Shown here: in pieces, positions 40,741 to 50,120 of the stretch
Numbering within the stretch: the stretch's first letter is position 1
Layout: each line of letters opens with the position of its first letter
Assembly (NCBI GenBank): GCA_017399555.1
Contig: JAFQBW010000004.1
Span: 1 to 64,000, forward strand
Source of the DNA: Methanocorpusculum sp.
GTDB lineage: Archaea; Halobacteriota; Methanomicrobia; Methanomicrobiales; Methanocorpusculaceae
DNA: 64,000 nt
Reading direction: 5' to 3'
Translations under genes and position numbers: made by a program
The notes under the pieces: generated by a model
What the model saw: only the letters and a program-made list of their open reading frames with translations
Told to the model about the DNA's origin: nothing
Database searches by the model: none

Positions 40741-42726
40741 ATGAACGAGAGCAGGCTTTCCCGCTTCCGCAAATGGTTTGCCAACACCTTTGTCTTCTTC
40801 GGGCCGGGCCTTCTTCTGGCTATTACCGCCGCCGGAGAGGCAGGAATCACCGAGGCAATCGAAATCGGAGCACACTACGGCCTTGCTCTTCTCTGGGTTG
40901 TCATCATCACCCTGCTCTTCAAATATGCGTTCACAAACGGTATCGCCCGCTATACCTTGGCAACAGGACATACCATCTTCGATGCGCTGGGAAAACTGCC
41001 CGGACCGAAAAACTGGGGTCCGATATTAGTCATCGTCTCCTATATGTTAGAGATGTTTGCCGTCGGCGCAATGATTCTCTTCGCGGCAACCTTCCTTGAC
41101 TATCTTCTGCCCGGCGTATTTTCCATATTCCTGCTCTCAATAACCCTGCTGATTGCAGCGCTCGCACTCCTTCGCACCCACATCTACCACCATTTCGAGC
41201 AGATTATGGCGGTGATTGTCATTGTCATGGGAATCTCCCTGATTCTGGTTCTCATCTCCTTCCCGTTCACGCCGGACATGATTCTCTCCGGCATCGTGCC
41301 GAACATCCCGGCAGGCTCGGAGACCGCAATTCTTGCAATCTTAGGTGTTGTCGGTTCCGGTCTGAACTTAATGCTCTACTCGGTCTGGCTGAAGGAAAAG
41401 ACCGATAAGACTGAGCTTGCGGACGGCACATGCTATGTGAAAAATGAAGCGTTCTTCAAGCGGTTCATCAAAAGCGTCAATGCCGACATCGCGATTGGTT
41501 TCGCAATCGTTCTGCTCATCACCTTCGGCTTTATGTGTCTCGGCTATGCCGGATTTGCCGTTTCGTTTATGCCGCACGGCGCAGAGCTGAATCTGAACAT
41601 CCTGATTACGCAGGTTCTCTATCTGTTCAGTTCCATTCCCTACGGCACCTATGTCTTCCTGCTCTTCGTGGCAATTATCTTCTTCGGTTCTGTCGTTATC
41701 GGAATTGACGCCAGAGCCAAGGCACTGACGCGGGTTATTGTTTCGATGCGGGAAGATGCCGGAAAGACGGTAGTCCGCGAGAGCAGAGTCTATCAGTTCT
41801 TTATCTGGGTGTTTGTCGGCATTCTGATTCTCTCGATTCTCATCAACAATCCGATGGGAACAATCAGACTCAGTGCGGTTATCTGTGCTCTTCTCTTTGG
41901 TGTCTTCGGATTCATTCTGCTGTACCTGAACTCCCGTCTTCCGGAGTATGCCAGAGCGAGCAGACTCTGGATGCTGGTGATTGCGGTCGGCAGTATCCTT
42001 TCCGCATATGTAGCCCTCTTAATCGAAGGTTCCTTCCTTGAGTTCGGACTGCCGCTGTTTGAGAATGTCCTGGTCTGTACGGTAGTGTTCTATATCTTCT
42101 GCCGGACAAAGACGTTTCAGCGTATGGCAGACGGAACGGCAAACATCGTGGATAAGTTCTGGGTTGTCTTTATCTTCGGATTGATTTCGGTGTACGGAAC
42201 GTACAGCGGTATCATGATTGCCGGAGAGTACGGCGGCTACATCTTAAACTTCCGCGATTTAGGCGCCATGATCGCAGGTGTTCTCGGAGGCCCTGTTGTC
42301 GGATTCTTTGCGGCACTGATTGGCGGTGTGTATCGTCTGACGGTGGGCGGAGTCACAGCAGTTCCCTGTTTCCTTGCAACGCTTGCGGCAGGAGTGCTTG
42401 CGGGAATTGCTATCCGCATCTGGAAGGGAAAGCTTACCATGCGGCGGGGCGCAACGCTTGCGGCTGTTGTTGAACTGCTCCACCTGCTTCTTATCTTCCC
42501 GATTTACGCGCTTGCCACCGGGGTGATGGGACTTTCGATGATTCAGGATGTAATCCTGACAACCACCCTGCCGATGACGATTGTAAATGCCGCGGGCATG
42601 ATAATCTTCGCCCACTTTGCGCAGAAGTATCCGCTTCTGCAGGGCGGACTGAAGCGGATGACACTCAGCAGTCTGCGCGAAGAGATTCGGGCACTCATTC
42701 ATCCGCTGACGGAGGAGAAACCATGA
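40741..42726 (+). CDS. Fusion of Nramp-like transporter and 5TMR-LYT domain
   Basis: This 661-residue membrane protein has two parts. Residues 1 to about 430 resemble Nramp-family metal-ion transporters: GPGLLLAITAAGEAGITEAI, then YGLALLWVVIITLLFKYAFT and ARYTLATGHTIFDALG. The classic DPGN motif of helix 1 is replaced by AAGEAG. Residues about 460-630 match the five-helix LytS/5TMR-LYT sensor domain: AGVLGGPVVGFFAALIGGVY, RLTVGGVTAVPCFLATLAAG. The tail is cytoplasmic. It overlaps the LivJ-like gene by 4 bp. The fusion suggests transport coupled to sensing; the substrate is unknown. Confidence 0.82.
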   Translation: MNESRLSRFRKWFANTFVFFGPGLLLAITAAGEAGITEAIEIGAHYGLALLWVVIITLLFKYAFTNGIARYTLATGHTIFDALGKLPGPKNWGPILVIVSYMLEMFAVGAMILFAATFLDYLLPGVFSIFLLSITLLIAALALLRTHIYHHFEQIMAVIVIVMGISLILVLISFPFTPDMILSGIVPNIPAGSETAILAILGVVGSGLNLMLYSVWLKEKTDKTELADGTCYVKNEAFFKRFIKSVNADIAIGFAIVLLITFGFMCLGYAGFAVSFMPHGAELNLNILITQVLYLFSSIPYGTYVFLLFVAIIFFGSVVIGIDARAKALTRVIVSMREDAGKTVVRESRVYQFFIWVFVGILILSILINNPMGTIRLSAVICALLFGVFGFILLYLNSRLPEYARASRLWMLVIAVGSILSAYVALLIEGSFLEFGLPLFENVLVCTVVFYIFCRTKTFQRMADGTANIVDKFWVVFIFGLISVYGTYSGIMIAGEYGGYILNFRDLGAMIAGVLGGPVVGFFAALIGGVYRLTVGGVTAVPCFLATLAAGVLAGIAIRIWKGKLTMRRGATLAAVVELLHLLLIFPIYALATGVMGLSMIQDVILTTTLPMTIVNAAGMIIFAHFAQKYPLLQGGLKRMTLSSLREEIRALIHPLTEEKP

Positions 42727-43913
42727 GTCACGACGACCACGGACACAGCCGCGGCATTCCGCGGGCAGGAACGATTATCCTGCTGATTCTGCTTGTAGTG
42801 TCGGTGAATATGCTGTTTGTCTCCTACGGAGATTATCCGGAGGACAAGAATATGCGTATCGCGGTTCTCCTGCCGTTTTCCGGCGGTCAGGAGGAGTTCG
42901 GCATTGAGTATGCCAGAGGAGTGGAGATTGCCGCAGAGGAGTTAAACTACCATGTGCTTCCGGGCGGCAGAACATACACGGTTGATTATTTTGATACCAA
43001 AGGGGACACGATGTCTCTGCTGAATACGTTCCTGGAGATTTACAATGCGGACTATCCGGTGGTCATTGGGCCTATGACCAGTACAGAGACGCTGGCGATT
43101 GCAAAGTATGCGGAGATTTTAGGGGTTGTTCTCATCTCGCCGGGAGCAACAACCGACGAACTGACAGGATACCGGGATTATGTGTTCCGTATCGTTCCTT
43201 CCGACCGCTACTTGGGTTCAGGCCTTGGTAAGCTTGTCGGCGGCAACGAGAATTATGAGACGGTGATGGTGTTCCACACAGATGACAGCTACGGCATTGG
43301 TCTGACAGAGCTGTTCATTGAAGAGCTTTCCGCGTATCACAAAGAGCCGGCGGCAGTCGTGGAGATGCCGCTTGACAGTGCCGATACGTTTGACTATGCA
43401 GGGGCGGTCTCGCTGATGAAGGAGATTTGCCCGGATGCAGTCTTTGCGATTACGCCGAACTCCGCAAGCTTTGTAAAGCTCTTAGAGACCGCAGATGCGG
43501 CAGGCCTGCATCCGCAGTGGATTGTAACGGACAACTCCGCAAGTTCGGAGGTCGCACACTCCGGTTCTGCCGCAGAGGGCGTGATTGCTGCCGTACCTTC
43601 CAAGAAGGGTTCTGACGTTGCCTATCCGCAGCAGTACCTGGAGAAGTACTCATCCCCGATGACAATTCAGGACTCGATTTACGGATACGATGCGATGATG
43701 ATGGTCGCAGAGGTTATCGGCTCATACGGCTATGAGCCGGAACAGATCAGAGACGGTCTTCGCGAAATCCGCTATGTGGGTCTATCCGGTGCGGTGGTGT
43801 TTGATGAAAACGGCGACCGTTATCCGGTCTATGATGTGATGCAGGTAAGAGACGGCGAGTGGGTTGTTCTTCCATGGAATGAGGTGATGTCTTTTGAGGC
43901 AGGACATCACTGA
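42723..43913 (+). CDS. LivJ-like type 1 binding protein, membrane-anchored
   Basis: A 396-residue protein with a His-rich cytoplasmic N-terminus (SHDDHGHSRG), one membrane helix (about 17-33), and a type 1 periplasmic-binding-protein domain (IAVLLPFSGGQEEFGIEYAR; VVIGPMTSTETLAIAKYAEI). LISPGATTDELTGYRDYVFR is typical of amino-acid-binding LivJ relatives. No ABC transporter genes are adjacent; instead it overlaps the Nramp-LYT fusion by 4 bp. It may deliver a ligand to that protein or act as its sensor. The histidines suggest metal binding, by inference. Confidence 0.85.
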   Translation: MSHDDHGHSRGIPRAGTIILLILLVVSVNMLFVSYGDYPEDKNMRIAVLLPFSGGQEEFGIEYARGVEIAAEELNYHVLPGGRTYTVDYFDTKGDTMSLLNTFLEIYNADYPVVIGPMTSTETLAIAKYAEILGVVLISPGATTDELTGYRDYVFRIVPSDRYLGSGLGKLVGGNENYETVMVFHTDDSYGIGLTELFIEELSAYHKEPAAVVEMPLDSADTFDYAGAVSLMKEICPDAVFAITPNSASFVKLLETADAAGLHPQWIVTDNSASSEVAHSGSAAEGVIAAVPSKKGSDVAYPQQYLEKYSSPMTIQDSIYGYDAMMMVAEVIGSYGYEPEQIRDGLREIRYVGLSGAVVFDENGDRYPVYDVMQVRDGEWVVLPWNEVMSFEAGHH

Positions 43914-44395
43914 ATATTTTTTAGGAGGTTTTTCTGTGGGGCATGGGTGCCTTAGTAAAAACACAAAGGATTTCTAACAACCTCAAAAGCAACACTATAG
44001 TGTTGCGCAAGCAGCGTAGGAGCGATAAGCGACGGAGCGACAACGCATCTCCAAACATATTGTTAATATTCGCGTATATTCGTGTCTTTTGAATATCAAA
44101 CGCGAATCTTCGCGAATTTATGGGAAAGATATCTTCAAGGAGATGGCGAAAGCTTCGCTTATCGCACGACTTTCGGTCGTGCTCAAAGCTTGAGCCTTCG
44201 GCTCTCGCTAATCGCTCGCTTTCTGTAACGCAACACTATCGTGTTGCTTCATAAAGTTTTTGAAAAATAGAGGTTGTTAGAAATCCTCACACAGACAAAT
44301 AAAAATTAGTGAACAACTGTATCGCTTTTGCTCTCGGAATTTTTATGTACAGCAAAAACACAGATATTGTCTATCGACCATTTGTGAGGATTCTT
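43914..44395. other. Intergenic region dominated by a long inverted repeat
   Basis: The gap between the LivJ-like gene and the surface protein contains the 319-bp inverted-repeat element described separately. The remaining 110 bp form an AT-rich leader with GAGGATTCTT before ATG 44396. No gene is seen. Confidence 0.6.
43968..44286. repeat. 319-bp intergenic inverted-repeat element (type A copy, longest)
   Basis: Outer arms GGATTTCTAACAACCTC (43968-43984) and its exact reverse complement (44270-44286) enclose near-palindromes GCAACACTATAGTGTTGC (43989-44006) and GCAACACTATCGTGTTGC (44230-44247). Central arms are ATTCGCGTATATTCGTG (44068-) and CGCGAATCTTCGCGAAT (44101-44117). The right half carries an extra segment, GCACGACTTTCGGTCGTGC followed by CTTGAGCCTTCGGCTC, that is shared with the 37.8-kb repeat. 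Confidence 0.8.
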
Positions 44396-47353
44396 ATGAG
44401 AAATGTACGCTTCGAGTCGAAGACAACCCCATCCCATTGGAAATCGCTTAGGGTTCTTGGGGTTCTGTTTTGTCTGATTGTTTTGACTGTGGGATTTGCC
44501 GGAGCGGCAGGGGCTTCTGGTATTGATATTACATTGGGCACTCCTGCTTCTGGTGATAACTGGGCGTATGATTCTTTGAACGAGACACTAACGCTTAATG
44601 GCGGCACATGGGAGTATATCAATGCCACAGGTGCCGGGGACTTGATTATCGAACTCAACGGCACAAACAACATTACGGGAGGGTTTGTTGTGCTGATCAT
44701 TGAGGAGGGTGTTGAGTATCAGGATTTCTACAGTATTTATGTGATGGATGGGAATCTCACTATCCAAAATGGGGCTGACGGCGGCCTGCTGAATGTTACT
44801 GCGGCTGCATCTCAACAGTATGCCGCAGGGATTTATGCTGAAGGCAATATCATTTTCGAAAGCGGTACTGTTGAAATAGATATATGTGGAGATGGTAATG
44901 TGTGGGGAGTTTGTGCTGATGGTGCTGTTTCCATTTCCGGCGGACAGGTAAACATCGAGGCCGCATCATCAGGAGATGGTGCGAAGGCTAATGGAATCTA
45001 TGCTTATGAAATTGAAATCTTAGGCGGTGCTGTGAACATTGAGGCAGAAGCATCAGGAGATGAAGCGAAGGCTAATGGAATCTATGCTTATGAAATTAAA
45101 ATCTTGGGCGGTACGGTGACTGTGGAGTCACATTCTGTTGATGGTTCAGCATATGGCATCCATACACATGACAATCTCTTAATCTCCGATTCCGCAAAGG
45201 TAAATGTAGCAGAGGTAATCAGTTGTTGTTCCTCTGGCATTGATGTAGGGGGCAACCTCACCATCTCCAACACTGCTGAAGTAAATGTAACCGCAGTTAA
45301 TTCATCAGATAATTACACCTTTGGCATCTATACATATGGCAATCTCTTAATCTCCGATTCCGCGAAGGTAAATGTAGCAGATGTGACTTCAGCCGGTGAA
45401 TCTTCCTATGGTATCTATGTTGACGATGGCTGTGGTAATCTCGTGATTTCTGACTCCGCAAAGGTAAATGTAGCAGAGGTAATCAGTTGTTGTTCCTCCG
45501 GCATTGAGGTGTGGGGCAACCTCACCATCTCCAGCACTGCTGAAGTAAAAGTAACCGCAGTTAATTCAACCGATGATTCCGCCTATGGTATCTGTACATA
45601 CGACAATCTCTTAATCTCCGATTCTGCGAAGGTAAATGTAACAGAGGTGACTGCAGACAGTGATTCTAAGAGTCCCTCTCGGGTGTCTGCCTATGGCATA
45701 CTCACTAGCAGTGGTAATCTCACGATTTCTGACTCTGCTGAAGTTACGGTGACTGAGGTAACCGGTCTGTCTGCATCCGGTATCGGTACAGGATGGGACA
45801 TAGAAATCTCCGGCGGCACAGTAACTGTAGATGTACAGGCAACTGCTGTTGAATGTCCGGTTCAGGGTATCATACCCTATTATGATGCTGTCATTTCCGG
45901 CGGGTCTGTGACCGTAAATGCTATCTCGCTCAATGGTCCTGCCTATGGTCTCTCCAGTTATATGGATGATATCTTCATCTCCGGCGGCTCAGTAACAGTA
46001 AATACAGAAGCGACTGGTAATGATGCTTCTGGAATTTATACATCATCTTACTCCATGGATGATGGAGTTGAGGATACTGGTGATATTTTCATCTCCGGCG
46101 GTGAAGTAACCGTAAATGCAAAAGCAGGTGGTGAATCTGAGTATGTCATTTCTGCCTACAGTATCCAGTCACAACGGGGCGTAATTGAAATCTCCGGCGG
46201 CGTGGTAACAGCAAATGCCAAAGCAACTGAAAAGGCAGATGCATATGGTCTCAGTGCAGAATCAGAAATCACCATCTCTGATGGTTCGGTAACTGTGTAT
46301 GCAGATGCTGCCGGTGATTATGCTTATGGTATATATGTTGATTCCGGCGGTGTATTTGCCCAGACGAACGGAGTGGTCAATACAAGGGCAAAAGTAACCG
46401 GTGATTTAGGATATGCATATGGTGTTGGTGATCACAAGAGTGAAATCACTGGCGGAAAGATAACAGCAATAGGGGACAATTGGGCATTTGCCGCTTCATA
46501 CTCTTCAGATAGACTCATTGTTGCTTCAACTCTTACTGTACGGGCGTCAGAGAACATCGAAGGAACGGGTCTCTCAGAGGTCAGTCCGTCTGTTGTGACA
46601 GAAGTGGGGTCTGAATACAAATATGTTGTCATCGAATATTTGCAGAAAGACGACACCCCAAGCGGAAACAGCGGCAGCAGTTCCAAACCATCCAAACCCT
46701 CTAAACCTGTAGAGCCTGAAATTCCGGAAGAACCGTCTGAGCCTGGAATTATCACTCCGTCTGAAACCATCGTGGAAGACACCAAAGAGATTATCGTAAG
46801 TGATGAAACAACTGAAGTCCTTGAAACCGGAGAAACAGTAACAGTTGTCGAACTTGAAGACACCGAAATCATCCAGAGCGTTGCAGTACCTGAAGAGATT
46901 GCAGAAGAAAACCCCGGAGCATCTGTCATGGTAACCGAAGGAAACAAAGATACAGTCCTTCTTCCAGGCGATATCACAACAGAAGACGTCCACGTAATTG
47001 TTGACCTGGCAGTTGTTGACACAGAAGGAAAACCGGTCAAAATCAAATCCTCCGGATACTTCATCTTAGATGCCAATGTGCCCAATGGCAAGAAACTCGC
47101 TGTTGGACACTACAAAGACGGCATCTGGGAAGACTGCAAAGTCGAGCATATTGGAAACGGACAGTACAAAGTCCACTACAACAGCTTATCTCCATTTGCC
47201 GCAGTCTTCATAGAGGAAGATGAAGAAAGCCCGTTTGTTGTTGCAGAAGAGCCGGTAGATGAACCTGAGATTCCGGAAAATCCGGAAAGCTCAATGCCAA
47301 TCCTTGCAGTACTCGCCGGACTTGGTGTTGTCGTACTGATTAGAAGGAAATAA
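44396..47353 (+). CDS. Large repetitive surface protein with C-terminal membrane tail, 985 aa
   Basis: A signal/anchor segment (LRVLGVLFCLIVLTVGFAGA) is followed by a long array of beta-solenoid-like repeats, such as NLLISDSAKVNVAEV with SSGI/YGIY turns (about 150-480), then ISGGSVTVNAxA repeats (about 490-700). A Ser/Pro/Lys linker (SGSSSKPSKPSKPVEPEIPE) leads to a C-terminal domain with YFILDANVPNGKKLAVGHYK. The end, PESSMPILAVLAGLGVVVLI-RRK, has the form of an archaeosortase-type sorting tail. I start at ATG 44396 with AGGATT upstream rather than at the longer frame from 44309. It is predicted to be a cell-surface adhesin or sheath component. Confidence 0.8.
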   Translation: MRNVRFESKTTPSHWKSLRVLGVLFCLIVLTVGFAGAAGASGIDITLGTPASGDNWAYDSLNETLTLNGGTWEYINATGAGDLIIELNGTNNITGGFVVLIIEEGVEYQDFYSIYVMDGNLTIQNGADGGLLNVTAAASQQYAAGIYAEGNIIFESGTVEIDICGDGNVWGVCADGAVSISGGQVNIEAASSGDGAKANGIYAYEIEILGGAVNIEAEASGDEAKANGIYAYEIKILGGTVTVESHSVDGSAYGIHTHDNLLISDSAKVNVAEVISCCSSGIDVGGNLTISNTAEVNVTAVNSSDNYTFGIYTYGNLLISDSAKVNVADVTSAGESSYGIYVDDGCGNLVISDSAKVNVAEVISCCSSGIEVWGNLTISSTAEVKVTAVNSTDDSAYGICTYDNLLISDSAKVNVTEVTADSDSKSPSRVSAYGILTSSGNLTISDSAEVTVTEVTGLSASGIGTGWDIEISGGTVTVDVQATAVECPVQGIIPYYDAVISGGSVTVNAISLNGPAYGLSSYMDDIFISGGSVTVNTEATGNDASGIYTSSYSMDDGVEDTGDIFISGGEVTVNAKAGGESEYVISAYSIQSQRGVIEISGGVVTANAKATEKADAYGLSAESEITISDGSVTVYADAAGDYAYGIYVDSGGVFAQTNGVVNTRAKVTGDLGYAYGVGDHKSEITGGKITAIGDNWAFAASYSSDRLIVASTLTVRASENIEGTGLSEVSPSVVTEVGSEYKYVVIEYLQKDDTPSGNSGSSSKPSKPSKPVEPEIPEEPSEPGIITPSETIVEDTKEIIVSDETTEVLETGETVTVVELEDTEIIQSVAVPEEIAEENPGASVMVTEGNKDTVLLPGDITTEDVHVIVDLAVVDTEGKPVKIKSSGYFILDANVPNGKKLAVGHYKDGIWEDCKVEHIGNGQYKVHYNSLSPFAAVFIEEDEESPFVVAEEPVDEPEIPENPESSMPILAVLAGLGVVVLIRRK

Positions 47354-47539
47354 CATCTGTCAGAGATAACTCTGACCAAATCTTTTCTTCATGAAATCCT
47401 GCTGTGTTAGCGGATGTTTTTTTTCAAAAATATATTCCAAATACATATCATGACAACATTTTATCATGTATAAAAACATATTATCCATCTACAGTAGGAT
47501 GTAGACGGTTTCTCTCTGGTCTTACTTGGAGTATTTACT

Positions 47540-48604
47540 ATGGATGAAAACGCAAAAAATGAAATGCGGAACTATTTGTCTGCCGCAGGATTCTTTGTAT
47601 TTGCCGTATCTACTCTGGCTATCGGAGTATCATACCTATCTGGAACTGTCGGAGCTGAGCAGAAGAACATAACTATTATCAGCACACTTCTCCTTCTATT
47701 AGTTGGAGTTCTTCTTGCAGTAATCGGAAAGCGTGACCTGACGGCAATTACCTTCCTTATGCTCGGCTCGATAAAGCTTTTGATGTTAGCAACCGGTTTT
47801 GTAAGCCCGGGTATGGAGATTGTTGTCGAGATGTCCTTTGTCAATATTATTCTGTATCTGTTCCTCCTGATTCTGGCAGTAATTCTTTTAACAGCAAAAG
47901 ACAAAGCAAAATATCCGCTTGCAATACTTATCGCATTACAGGCACTCTTCACGACTGTTAGCTATATCATCCCGTCTGAGGAGATTATGTCTTCTGTTTT
48001 TGGATACACCCGCCTTATCCTGACTGTTATTGCCCTCTACTATGCCTTTGCCTGTGCATCTGAAAGAATCTGCTTCCCATGCTCAAAGATCTTAACCGCA
48101 GATCAGGAGACTGATTTCAAGAAGTCTGCATCTGCTCTTGGTTATCTCACGATTTCGGCAAGCATGCTTGTCTGGGCAATTTACTATCTCTTCAATAAAT
48201 CCGAAATTGTTGCCAACACAATTTACGCACTCGATGGAGTTTATGCAGCTCTTCTGATTTTAGTAAGCATCCTGCTCTTCGCTGTTGCCAAGATGAGGTT
48301 TACTCCGGTGATGTTCCTGCTTGCAGGCAGTCTCCTTGCCGTAAGTTCTGTAATTGGAGCTACCTCTGAGTTCATCTTAGGAATTCTCTTTATCGTCCTT
48401 GGAATCTTTGCAGTTCTCAGAACCGAATCCCGTATCCTTCCCGGACTTATGTTTGTGGTTTACGGGGTTAGTTACTTCATTGGACCTGTTGCCGCGAGTG
48501 CAGGAATTATGATTCTGGCTGTCGCGGTCAACGGAATTCCGGCATTAATCGCACTCTATTTGGCTGTCGCAACATTTTCCCAGAGAAAGCTCCCTCTTAT
48601 CTAA
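47540..48604 (+). CDS. Polytopic membrane protein with internal duplication, 354 aa
   Basis: About twelve membrane helices are arranged as two similar halves, 1-175 and 190-354. FLMLGSIKLLMLATGFVSPG in the first half matches FLLAGSLLAVSSVIGATSE in the second; SAAGFFVFAVSTLAIGVSYL matches SALGYLTISASMLVWAIYYL. The joining loop has a cysteine-containing segment (ASERICFPCSKIL). No family is recognised with confidence, although the repeat pattern loosely recalls GPR1/FUN34/YaaH-type proteins. An upstream stem (CATCTAC..GTAGATG-like, 47487-47508) precedes the gene. Confidence 0.7.
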   Translation: MDENAKNEMRNYLSAAGFFVFAVSTLAIGVSYLSGTVGAEQKNITIISTLLLLLVGVLLAVIGKRDLTAITFLMLGSIKLLMLATGFVSPGMEIVVEMSFVNIILYLFLLILAVILLTAKDKAKYPLAILIALQALFTTVSYIIPSEEIMSSVFGYTRLILTVIALYYAFACASERICFPCSKILTADQETDFKKSASALGYLTISASMLVWAIYYLFNKSEIVANTIYALDGVYAALLILVSILLFAVAKMRFTPVMFLLAGSLLAVSSVIGATSEFILGILFIVLGIFAVLRTESRILPGLMFVVYGVSYFIGPVAASAGIMILAVAVNGIPALIALYLAVATFSQRKLPLI

Positions 48605-48722
48605 AAATCAACAACCCTTTTTTTCATGTATCCGGAGCTTATGAAAACACATGATTATTCAATTTAGGGACAAAGCCAAATAAATCCCAATCATTATCAT
48701 CTCATGCGTCATATAATCAACC

Positions 48723-50060
48723 ATGGGAGATGGAGAACGCGGAGGGTTTTCCGGTTCGCTGAGTTTTATTTTAACAGCCGCCGGAACTGCGGTAGGTCTT
48801 GGATGTATCTGGAGATTTCCGTATCTGACTGCTGAGCATGGCGGAGGCATATTCATCCTGTGTTATGTTGCCATTCTTTTGACGCTTGGAATCACGCTTC
48901 TGTCAGTTGAGTTTGCCATTGGCAGAAAGACCGGCGTCGGTGTTTTGGATGCGTTTGGAAAACTGAACCCGAAGTTCGGATTCCTCGGAATTATCTGTGT
49001 TCTCGTCTGTGCATTGAGTCAGCCCTATTTTGCGGTTCTCGGTGCATGTATTACAAAATACGGTTTCCTGTATATGTCAGGCGGCGGAGAAGCGGCCGCG
49101 GAGGCAGGATTCTATGCAACATATATTGCCTCAAACTTTGAGCCGCTGTTATGGCTGCTGTTCTACATCGCAATAGCCGCCGTTATCGTTTACTTCGGTG
49201 TGCAGGCAGGAATTGAGCGGGTTTGTAAGATTGTGATGCCAATTGAGGTGTTTTTAATCGCCATCCTTGCAATCGACTGCCTGTCTCTTCCCGGCGCATG
49301 GGAGGGACTTGTCTATTTCCTTGCTCCGAACTTTGACAACTTCACCCCGGATGCAGTGCTTGCGGCTTTGGGGCAGGTGTTCTACTCATTATCCTTAGGA
49401 CTTGGCGTGATGGTGACCTTTGGTTCGTATCTTTCCAAGAAGGTGAATGTGATTAAGTCCTCCTGTTCAACGGCATTCTTCACCTTCCTTGTCTCCATGC
49501 TTGCAGGAGCGCTGATTGTTCCGGCAAGTTATCTCTATACGAACGGCAATCCGGCGGCGGTCGGCTCCGGCGGAATTTTCGAGTCGCTTCCGATGGTCTT
49601 TGATATGATGCCGTTTGGAACGGTTACCGGCGGAGCGTTCTTTGTTCTGCTCGCCTTAGCCGCTCTTACGTCGACGATTGCAGAGTTTGAGGTGATTGTT
49701 ACTGCATTGAAGGACAGACTTGGATTCTCCCGCTTAAAGGGGGTTATCATCATGAGTGTGTACACCTTGATTCTCGGCGGTTTCATCTCGCTTGGATACG
49801 GCGCATTAAACTGGATTCAGATTGGAGACATGTATCTTCTTGAGTTCTTTGATTTCATGAGCGGAACGATTCTGATGCCGCTGATGGTGTTCTTCACGTG
49901 TATTCTGGTTGCCTACTTTGTCAAGCCGAAGGTTGTCCTCGATGAGATGAACTTAAAAGAGAAGGGTCTGGTTCGCAAGGGAATGTGGGTTATGCTGAAG
50001 TTTGTCTGTCCTGCATGTATTGCGATTATTTTTATCACGAACATCATCGGGATGTTCTAA
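48723..50060 (+). CDS. NSS-family sodium-dependent transporter
   Basis: This 445-residue protein of the neurotransmitter:sodium symporter family has about 11-12 helices. The hallmark first helix is FILTAAGTAVGLGCIWRFPY, with the unwound GLG segment that binds sodium and substrate. Further signatures are GGGIFILCYVAILLTLGI, VEFAIGRKTG, and FYSLSLGLGVMVTFGSYLS. Prokaryotic relatives import amino acids (LeuT, MhsT, TnaT). The substrate is not predictable here. It is followed at 60 bp by a TehA/SLAC1-type gene. Confidence 0.92.
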   Translation: MGDGERGGFSGSLSFILTAAGTAVGLGCIWRFPYLTAEHGGGIFILCYVAILLTLGITLLSVEFAIGRKTGVGVLDAFGKLNPKFGFLGIICVLVCALSQPYFAVLGACITKYGFLYMSGGGEAAAEAGFYATYIASNFEPLLWLLFYIAIAAVIVYFGVQAGIERVCKIVMPIEVFLIAILAIDCLSLPGAWEGLVYFLAPNFDNFTPDAVLAALGQVFYSLSLGLGVMVTFGSYLSKKVNVIKSSCSTAFFTFLVSMLAGALIVPASYLYTNGNPAAVGSGGIFESLPMVFDMMPFGTVTGGAFFVLLALAALTSTIAEFEVIVTALKDRLGFSRLKGVIIMSVYTLILGGFISLGYGALNWIQIGDMYLLEFFDFMSGTILMPLMVFFTCILVAYFVKPKVVLDEMNLKEKGLVRKGMWVMLKFVCPACIAIIFITNIIGMF

Positions 50061-50120
50061 TCCCTGCATATTTTTTTTCACACGGCTGCGGAGGGGACGT
50101 TCAAATCCGTTCCTTTATTT

